Below, in pieces: positions 58,291-64,000 of a DNA stretch of 64,000 nucleotides. A program made the position numbers and the translations under genes. The stretch lies in NCBI GenBank assembly GCA_019455285.1, contig JACFMS010000009.1, forward strand, positions 51,732 to 115,731, read 5' to 3'. The notes under the pieces were generated by a model. It was not told the DNA's origin. It did not search any database and was given only the letters and a program-made list of their open reading frames with translations. How positions within the stretch are numbered: the first letter of the stretch is position 1; every line of letters starts with the position of its first letter. Origin of the DNA: Sphingomonadales bacterium (GTDB lineage: Bacteria > Pseudomonadota > Alphaproteobacteria > Sphingomonadales > Govanellaceae).

Positions 58291-58698
58291 ATGGATCTCT
58301 CTAAGTCGTTGATGATTTCAGCCGCCGGCCTGAAGGCGCAGTCAGTGCGTATTCGGGTGATTTCGGAGAACCTCGCCAACGCCGATTCGCTGGCCAGCTC
58401 GCCCACCGATACGCCTTATCGCCGCAAGGTGGTTTCGTTTCGCAACGAGCTTGATCGCAAGCTCGGCATTCGTGAGGTCACGGTCGACGGCGTTACCTTC
58501 GACCGCAGCGATTTTGGCAAGCGTTACCAGCCGGGGCATCCCGGCGCCGACGCCGATGGCTATGTCCGCACGCCCAACGTCGAGCCGCTGTTGGAAGTTA
58601 TGGACATGCGCCAGGCGCAGCGCAGCTATGACGCCAATCTCAACGCCGCCGATACGGCGAAGAACATGATCATGCGCACCATTGATCTGTTGCGGTAA
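58291..58698 (+). CDS. flgC: Proximal rod protein FlgC
   Basis: 135-aa FlgC: MISAAGLKAQSVRIRVISENLANADSLASSPTDTPYRRKVVSF and C-terminal NVEPLLEVMDMRQAQRSYDANLNAADTAKNMIMRTIDLLR. Normal length, start 28 bases after flgB. Confidence 0.97.
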   Translation: MDLSKSLMISAAGLKAQSVRIRVISENLANADSLASSPTDTPYRRKVVSFRNELDRKLGIREVTVDGVTFDRSDFGKRYQPGHPGADADGYVRTPNVEPLLEVMDMRQAQRSYDANLNAADTAKNMIMRTIDLLR

Positions 58699-58724
58699 AA
58701 TAACTCAAGAACGAGGAATACGCC

Positions 58725-59036
58725 ATGTCGATCAAAGGACTTGATGCCGCCAATGCCTATGCCGCAGCGGCGGCGCGCGGCGGCTCCGGTATGTCGGCGA
58801 AAGAAGCGCTGTCCGGCGGTTCCGGGTTTGCCGATATGCTCCAGGAAGTCACCACTGGGGTGGCGGAGGCTGCCGAGAAAAGCGAGAAAGCCAGCATCGC
58901 CGGGCTTAACCGCCAGATGGATCTGGTGGATGTGGTCAGCGAAGTTTCCAATGCCGAAATGATGGTCAACACCGTGGTAGCGGTGCGCGATCGCGTGATC
59001 CAGGCCTATCAGGAAATCATGCGGATGCCGATTTAA
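58725..59036 (+). CDS. fliE: MS-ring/rod adapter FliE
   Basis: 103-aa FliE: C-terminal region KASIAGLNRQMDLVDVVSEVSNAEMMVNTVVAVRDRVIQAYQEIMRMPI is the FliE signature. FliE links the MS ring to the rod and is the first export substrate. ACGAGGAATACG ribosome site. Confidence 0.95.
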   Translation: MSIKGLDAANAYAAAAARGGSGMSAKEALSGGSGFADMLQEVTTGVAEAAEKSEKASIAGLNRQMDLVDVVSEVSNAEMMVNTVVAVRDRVIQAYQEIMRMPI

Positions 59037-59052
59037 TAGGCGATTGAAAAAT

Positions 59053-59190
59053 CTCTCCATCGTCATCGCGAGCCGTCGTCAGGCGGCGTGGCGATTCATA
59101 GCGGCGGAGAGAACCAGTTGTCTCTGGATAGCTTCGTCGGCCCATGGCCTTCTCGCAATGACCGATAGAGTGTTTTTCAACAGCCGACTA
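59053..59190. repeat. Dispersed intergenic repeat, copy 2
   Basis: 138-bp palindromic element beginning CTCCATCGTCATCGCGAG and ending CTTCTCGCAATGACCGATAG with flank GAGTGTTTTTCAACAGCCGACTA. It is an inverted, shorter copy of the element at 27561-27748. It separates fliE from fliQ within a flagellar operon. Confidence 0.75.
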
Positions 59191-59216
59191 GCCCTATGAT
59201 AAGGAAAGAATAGAAA

Positions 59217-59483
59217 ATGGTCGGATCCGATGTAATTGACGTGGCGCGCGATGCGATCTGGGTGTTTCTGATCGTTGCCGGCCCTACCATGCTGGTGGCG
59301 TTGGTGGTGGGCTTGGCGATTTCGTTGATACAGGCGTTGACGCAGGTTCAGGAAATGACGCTCACCTTCGTGCCGAAGATCGTGGCGATCTTCGTCTCTC
59401 TATTGGTTTTTCTGCCGTTCATGGGCGATGCTTTGAACGGCCTCATGTTCCGCATATCTGATCGTATCGTGAACGGACTTTAA
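59217..59483 (+). CDS. fliQ: Flagellar export gate protein FliQ
   Basis: 88-aa protein with two membrane spans (AIWVFLIVAGPTMLVALVVGLAISLIQALTQVQEMTLTFVPKIVAIFVSL), the FliQ pattern. Four copies surround FliP/FliR in the gate. AAGGAAAG ribosome site. It is separated from fliE by the repeat but on the same strand. Confidence 0.96.
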   Translation: MVGSDVIDVARDAIWVFLIVAGPTMLVALVVGLAISLIQALTQVQEMTLTFVPKIVAIFVSLLVFLPFMGDALNGLMFRISDRIVNGL

Positions 59484-59486
59484 GGC

Positions 59487-60245
59487 ATGCTCGGGCAATT
59501 TTCTCCCGAGGCGATTTTCGCGTTTTTCCTGGTTTTTCTGCGCCTTGGTTCGGCGTTGATGCTGGCGCCGGCCCTGGGCGAGAGCATGATTCCGGCGCGC
59601 ATTCGCCTAACTTTCGCGCTGCTCCTCAGTCTCGTCATTCTGCCGTTGGTGCGCGATACCTTGCCGGCCATCCCGCCCGATGCCGTATCGCTAACGCTGG
59701 CCTTGCTGCGCGAAATGCTGATCGGAGTCATCCTCGGCGTCTCCACCCGCTTGATCATGAGCGCGCTGCACGTAATGGGCGTGGTCGTCGCCTACCAGAC
59801 TGGGCTTGGTGCGGCCCAGGTCTTTGACCCGGTGCAGGGAACGCAAGGCGCCGTGGTCGGCAGCTTTCTGACACTGCTTGGCATTCTGGTCATTTTCACC
59901 ACCGATCTTCATCATCTGCTGATCGCCGCCATGCGCGACAGCTACCAGCTGTTTCCCGTTGGCAGCGTTCCCGATATTACCGATTTGACGACCATGATCA
60001 TCCGCATCATCTCCGAATCGTTCCGTTTAGGCGTTCAGATGTCGGCGCCGTTCTTGGTCTATGGCCTGGTGTTCAACATCGGCCTTGGCCTCATTTCCCG
60101 CTTGATGCCGCAGCTTCAGGTGTTTTTCATCGCCATGCCCTTGAACATCGCCCTTGGCTTTGTTGTGCTGTTCATGGTGATCGGCGCATCGATGATGTGG
60201 TTTGCCGATTATTTTGAAAACACCACCGCCATGTTCCTCAGATAG
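59487..60245 (+). CDS. fliR: Flagellar export gate protein FliR
   Basis: 252-aa membrane protein with six to seven spans; LALLREMLIGVILGVSTRLIMSALHVMGVVVAYQTGLGAAQVFDP is characteristic. One FliR per gate. Starts 3 bases after the fliQ stop. Confidence 0.96.
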   Translation: MLGQFSPEAIFAFFLVFLRLGSALMLAPALGESMIPARIRLTFALLLSLVILPLVRDTLPAIPPDAVSLTLALLREMLIGVILGVSTRLIMSALHVMGVVVAYQTGLGAAQVFDPVQGTQGAVVGSFLTLLGILVIFTTDLHHLLIAAMRDSYQLFPVGSVPDITDLTTMIIRIISESFRLGVQMSAPFLVYGLVFNIGLGLISRLMPQLQVFFIAMPLNIALGFVVLFMVIGASMMWFADYFENTTAMFLR

Positions 60246-60254
60246 GATCATTTC

Positions 60255-61334
60255 ATGGCCGAGGAACAAGAAGAATCGCAAAAAACCGAAGAGCCGTCGC
60301 AAAAGAAGCTCGAAGACGCCCATAAGCGCGGCGAGGTGGCGAAAAGCCGCGATATCAATCATTGGTTCATGCTGTTGGCGATCGCTTTGGCCGTGATGAT
60401 TTCGGCGCGACCGACGGCCTCGCGCATGACCGAGTATTTTTCCGGCCTGATGAGCAACTCTTACGCCATTCCCGTCGGCGACGGCGCGATCGGCGATTTG
60501 TTGCGCTCGCTCTACCTTAATCTTGCCGTCGCTCTGGCGTTGCCGATCATTCTTCTGATGGCCGGCGCGCTAGCCGGCGCGCTCATCCAGCATAAGCCGA
60601 TTTTCTCCGCCGAACGGCTCACTCCGGATCTATCGAAGATATCCCTGACCAAGGGGTTTAAACGGTTATTCGGCGCGGCGAACTTCGTTGAGCTTATCAA
60701 GACCATCGCTAAATTCATCATTGTCGGCGGCGTGGTGGCGACGATGGTGGCGCCCAAGGCGACGCTTCTGGTGGAGATGACGGCGCGTGGGCCGGAAAAT
60801 CTTTTGCCCACCGTCTATGCGCTGACGCTGCGCATGCTGGGCGGCGTGCTGGCCATCATGGCGGTCTTGGCGGGCCTCGATTATCTGTTTCAGGTCTATC
60901 AGCACCGCAAGCGCCTGCGCATGACCAAGCAGGAAGTCAAGGACGAGCATAAGCAGACCGAAGGCGATCCCCACATCAAGGCGCGGCTGCGGCAAATTCG
61001 TATGGAGCGGTCGCGCAAGCGCATGATGGCGGCGGTGCCCGAGGCCAGCGTGGTGGTCACCAACCCGACCCATTACGCCGTCGCATTGAAATATGAGCAC
61101 GGCGCCATGGAAGCGCCCAAGGTGGTGGCCAAGGGCGTCGATCACATCGCCGCCAAGATCCGCGCCATCGCCGAGGAGCACAAGGTGCCCATTGTGGAAA
61201 ACCCGCCCTTGGCGCGGGCGCTTCATGCGACCGTCGAGATCGACCAGGAAATCCCGCCGGAGCACTACCGCGCCGTCGCCGAGGTCATCAGCTTCGTCCT
61301 CAAGCTGCGCCGCAAGGCGGGTGGGCGACGCTGA
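60255..61334 (+). CDS. flhB: Flagellar export switch protein FlhB
   Basis: 359-aa protein: N-terminal EESQKTEEPSQKKLEDAHKRGEVAKSRDINHW, four membrane spans and the cytoplasmic domain with the autocleavage motif NPTH (VVTNPTHYAVALKYEHGAMEAPKVVAKG, ~residue 270). Cleavage switches export from rod/hook to filament substrates. FlhA is not in the window. A separate FlhX-like gene is at 57.3 kb. Confidence 0.97.
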   Translation: MAEEQEESQKTEEPSQKKLEDAHKRGEVAKSRDINHWFMLLAIALAVMISARPTASRMTEYFSGLMSNSYAIPVGDGAIGDLLRSLYLNLAVALALPIILLMAGALAGALIQHKPIFSAERLTPDLSKISLTKGFKRLFGAANFVELIKTIAKFIIVGGVVATMVAPKATLLVEMTARGPENLLPTVYALTLRMLGGVLAIMAVLAGLDYLFQVYQHRKRLRMTKQEVKDEHKQTEGDPHIKARLRQIRMERSRKRMMAAVPEASVVVTNPTHYAVALKYEHGAMEAPKVVAKGVDHIAAKIRAIAEEHKVPIVENPPLARALHATVEIDQEIPPEHYRAVAEVISFVLKLRRKAGGRR

Positions 61335-61395
61335 CCGCTTGCAGCGGGAGGAAATGTGCTAATCTGCCCCGGCGGATTATGGACTTAAGGGTTGA

Positions 61396-63804
61396 ATGCG
61401 GGACGAAGCGACCACCGATAAAGTCTTAAAAAGCCGGCTGGCGGCCAGAAACGCCCTGCGTCGCGGGGTCCGCCGCCCGGTAGTGGCCGGCATGGGGCTG
61501 GCGTTGGCGGTGATCGCCGCCGCCGCCGCCTGGTACGTGACTACGGGGTCGGCGTGGTGGCTGACCGGCGGCATTCTTGCCGGTCTGGCGCTGGCCAGCG
61601 GCGCTCTCGCCATCGTGCTCCTAGTGCGCGGCGGCCTTTCCTCCTTGACCGCCGCCGATACCGGCTTGATGTTCGCCTCCCTTGACGTGGCCGCCAATGG
61701 CCGGGCGATCAGCGATGCCGAGGGGCGCTTGATCTATGCCAATGCCGCCTACCGGGCCATGGCGGGCGGCCGCGCCGGCGATCCGCCCTCGCCGGTGGAG
61801 CTTGCGGTCATCAATGAAGATATGGCGCAGCGTTTAAAGGCGCTTTTGAAGCTGGCCCGCAGCGGCGGATCGGGCAAGGAAATCGTCGCCGTCGATCTGC
61901 CTGATGGCGGCCGGCGCTGGCTCCGCCTCGCTGCTGGCGACGGCGGCGCTGATGGCGCCACCATCGTCTGGAAAGCGATCGACATCACCAGCGAAGACCT
62001 GGAGCGGGAACATGCCTTGGCGGCGGTCAGTTCGCTGGGGCCGGTGCTATCGGCTGCCGGCCTGGTCTGGGTGGTGGTGGGCATGGACGGGCGCATCGTC
62101 CTGCAAAGCCAGACGGCGCGGGTCGTGGCCAACCTTGGCTCGACGCTCGCCGGCATCGACGCCGGATCAGTCATCACGGTCGAGGACAGCGAGCGCGGAA
62201 CAGGCAAGGAATTCATCGTCGCGGCGGCGGCGCTCTTCAGCCACGACCTGAAACTGGTGCTGCTGCGTGACGCGGCGCAGTCGGTTGCCGTCGGCGATGG
62301 CGTCGATGAGCGCTTCCAGCGCTATTTCGCCGAAGCGCCGCTGGCCATCGCCACCATCGATGCCGAGGGCCGCATTCTTGACAGCAACGACTTGTTTTCC
62401 CGTCTGCTGCCCGAACGCCTGCCGGAGATGGGGGCGACGCTTGACGACGTCTTTCCCGACAAAGACGCCCGCGAGGTGGCGTGGCGGGTGCGCGAGGCGG
62501 TGGAGCGCGGCATCGTACCGCCGCCGGTTGACGTACGGCTGAAACGCGATCCCGATCGTCAGGCGCAGTTGTTCGTGCACCGTGCCGGCGGCGATGACCG
62601 CCTGATTGCCTATCTCATCGACGTTACCGAGCAAAAGAACCTGGAATTGCAGTTCGCGCAGTCGCAGAAGATGCAGGCGGTGGGGCAGTTGGCCGGCGGC
62701 ATCGCCCATGATTTTAATAACCTTTTGACCGCCATCACCGGTTTTTGCGATCTTCTCCTGGTGCGCCATGGCCCCGGCGACCAATCGTTCGCCGACATCA
62801 TGCAGATCAAGCAGAACGCCAACCGGGCAGCCAACCTGACGCGCCAACTCTTGGCCTTTTCGCGCCAGCAGACGCTGCGGCCCAAGGTGCTGATCGTCAC
62901 CGACGTGCTGGCCGAGCTGTCCAATCTGCTGCGCCGTCTCATTGGCGAGAACATTGACCTGAAGATGATCCATGGCCGCAACTTAGGCCCGGTGCGGGTC
63001 GACCAGGGCCAGCTTGAGCAGGTGATCATCAACCTGGCCGTCAACGCCCGCGACGCCATGCCCAAGGGCGGCACGCTGACCATCCGCACCGCCAATATTT
63101 CCACCGAAGACTCGCGCAAGCTCGGCCACACCTTCATGCCGCCCGCCGATTACGTGCTGGTAGAGGTTGCCGATACCGGCATCGGCATCCCCAAAGAGCA
63201 CTTAGGCAAAATCTTCGAGCCGTTCTTTTCCACCAAGGAAGTGGGCAAGGGCACCGGGCTCGGGCTCTCTACCGTTTATGGCATTGTCAAGCAGACCGGC
63301 GGCTTCATCTTTCCCATCAGCGAGCCGGGCAAGGGGGCGACGTTCCGCATCTTCCTGCCGGTGCACCGGGGGGAGGAAGAGGAAAAACCGCCAACCGCCG
63401 TCGACGCCGCGCCGGAAAAGCCCAAGGATCTGACCGGCAAGGCTTCGGTGCTCCTGGTGGAGGACGAGGACGCGGTTCGGATGTTCGCCAGCCGGGCCTT
63501 AAAGAACAAGGGCTATAAGGTATGGGAGGCGGCCAGCGGCGAGGCGGCCTTGGAGATCGTCCCCGCCCGTGGCGACGAGATCGACCTCCTGATCAGCGAC
63601 GTGGTGATGCCCAACATGGACGGCCCGACCTTGGTCAAGGCGATCCGCGAACGCAACCAGCGGATGAAGATCATCTTCATCTCCGGCTATGCCGAGGACG
63701 CCTTTAAGAAAAACCTCGCCAAGGGCGAGGCCTTCAGCTTCCTGCCCAAGCCCTTCAGCCTCAAGCAGCTGGCCGAAAAGGTCAAAGACGTCCTGGAGAC
63801 GTGA
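61396..63804 (+). CDS. cckA: Hybrid histidine kinase CckA
   Basis: 802-aa kinase. Two N-terminal membrane helices (~residues 30-80) are followed by two PAS-like domains (~95-200 and ~310-410). HisKA has LAGGIAHDFNNLLTAITGFCDLLL (His438), HATPase_c has VIINLAVNARDAMPKGG, DTGIGIPKEHLGKIFEPFFSTKEVGKGTGLGLSTV, and a C-terminal receiver has ISDVVMPNMDG (Asp735). This is the CckA layout. It phosphorylates ChpT and through it CtrA and CpdR. It lies right after flhB and before recA. Confidence 0.96.
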   Translation: MRDEATTDKVLKSRLAARNALRRGVRRPVVAGMGLALAVIAAAAAWYVTTGSAWWLTGGILAGLALASGALAIVLLVRGGLSSLTAADTGLMFASLDVAANGRAISDAEGRLIYANAAYRAMAGGRAGDPPSPVELAVINEDMAQRLKALLKLARSGGSGKEIVAVDLPDGGRRWLRLAAGDGGADGATIVWKAIDITSEDLEREHALAAVSSLGPVLSAAGLVWVVVGMDGRIVLQSQTARVVANLGSTLAGIDAGSVITVEDSERGTGKEFIVAAAALFSHDLKLVLLRDAAQSVAVGDGVDERFQRYFAEAPLAIATIDAEGRILDSNDLFSRLLPERLPEMGATLDDVFPDKDAREVAWRVREAVERGIVPPPVDVRLKRDPDRQAQLFVHRAGGDDRLIAYLIDVTEQKNLELQFAQSQKMQAVGQLAGGIAHDFNNLLTAITGFCDLLLVRHGPGDQSFADIMQIKQNANRAANLTRQLLAFSRQQTLRPKVLIVTDVLAELSNLLRRLIGENIDLKMIHGRNLGPVRVDQGQLEQVIINLAVNARDAMPKGGTLTIRTANISTEDSRKLGHTFMPPADYVLVEVADTGIGIPKEHLGKIFEPFFSTKEVGKGTGLGLSTVYGIVKQTGGFIFPISEPGKGATFRIFLPVHRGEEEEKPPTAVDAAPEKPKDLTGKASVLLVEDEDAVRMFASRALKNKGYKVWEAASGEAALEIVPARGDEIDLLISDVVMPNMDGPTLVKAIRERNQRMKIIFISGYAEDAFKKNLAKGEAFSFLPKPFSLKQLAEKVKDVLET

Positions 63805-63819
63805 AGACCCTTCTTATTT

Positions 63820-63834
63820 GTTCGCAAAATGTTC
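63820..63834 (+). promoter_or_regulatory. LexA (SOS) box upstream of recA
   Basis: GTTC-N7-GTTC, an exact match to the alphaproteobacterial LexA box, 77 bases before recA. A longer palindrome GTTCT-N9-AGAAC (63831-63849) overlaps its right half. Confidence 0.85.
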
Positions 63835-63910
63835 TTGCTTGGCGAGAACAAACAAGGTACATTTGCTTCCATTGCATCGGCGCAAGCGCTATGAAATAAC
63901 GGAGGCTCAA

Positions 63911-64000
63911 ATGTCGGCGAAACTACGCGTGGTGGGACAGGGACAGGACGATATGGATAGATCAAAAGCGCTGGATGCAGCCTTAAGCCAGATCGAGCGG
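63911..64000 (+). CDS. recA: Recombinase RecA (5' end only)
   Basis: The first 30 codons, cut by the window edge: MSAKLRVVGQGQDDMDRSKAL followed by DAALSQIER, the start of RecA before the GKGSIMR segment. GGAGG at 63901-63905 fixes the start. RecA promotes strand exchange and LexA cleavage; the SOS box in front fits. Confidence 0.92.
   Translation, partial: MSAKLRVVGQGQDDMDRSKALDAALSQIER

Overview
The window is from an alphaproteobacterium, most likely of Rhodospirillales type. The main evidence is the lineage-specific cell-cycle and flagellar regulators ctrA, cckA, fliX, flbT and flaF, a GC-rich genome, a GTTC-N7-GTTC LexA box in front of recA, and alphaproteobacterial family proteins (DUF2336, DUF4170, DUF6468, PAS_5, a cysteine-poor DksA). 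No tRNA, rRNA or CRISPR array was seen.

Layout. 0-3 kb: ctrA (leftward) and fliI-fliJ (rightward). 3.3-11 kb: an accessory stretch with a degenerate IS481-type DDE protein, an ECF-like sigma factor, two DUF2589 proteins, a pesticin-type lysozyme, a membrane-embedded patatin-like phospholipase, and a 58-aa ORF translationally coupled to a PARP-like ADP-ribosyltransferase-fold protein. 11-23 kb: housekeeping and metabolism (Lrp regulator with a lysine-dehydrogenase-like enzyme, CHAD/ParA/CYTH, acetate symporter pair, ACT protein, MlaC-like protein, cytochrome c, AGCS symporter, DUF2336). 22-27 kb: a large membrane coiled-coil protein and a signalling run with a receiver lacking its phospho-aspartate, an Hpt protein, twin PAS_5 proteins and a tail-anchored protein. 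27-35 kb: MoxR ATPase and CoxE-type VWA protein separated by a bactofilin-like exported protein, then a DUF4153 protein and an amidase. 35-64 kb: a large flagellar region with a FlmG-like glycosyltransferase, flbT-flaF, two flagellins, flaG, flgI-flgJ and a FlgN-like gene, fliX, dksA, flgF-flgG-flgA-flgH, fliL-fliM-DUF6468-motE-cheZ, two MotB-like genes, a TPR protein, terC, a FlhB-C-terminus-like gene with fliO-fliP, flgB-flgC-fliE-fliQ-fliR-flhB, then cckA and the first 30 codons of recA.

How it works together. CckA (right end) and CtrA (left end) are the top of the CtrA phosphorelay that in Caulobacter starts flagellar transcription. FliX, found here, couples assembly to the sigma-54 activator FlbD. 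Four good sigma-54 promoters precede both flagellin genes, flgF and flgI. Each has, about 95-180 bp upstream, one to three copies of a 15-bp palindrome CGGCAR-N3-TTGCCG, a candidate FlbD-type enhancer. FlbT/FlaF and the FlmG-like protein provide flagellin translation control, secretion and glycosylation.

The least explained parts are the DUF2589/lysozyme/phospholipase cluster, the small-ORF/ADP-ribosyltransferase pair, the phosphorylation-dead receiver with its Hpt partner, and the tandem MotB-like proteins of which only one keeps the proton-channel aspartate. Several intergenic regions carry mobile palindromic repeats, including two inverted copies of a ~140-190 bp element at 27.6 and 59.1 kb.
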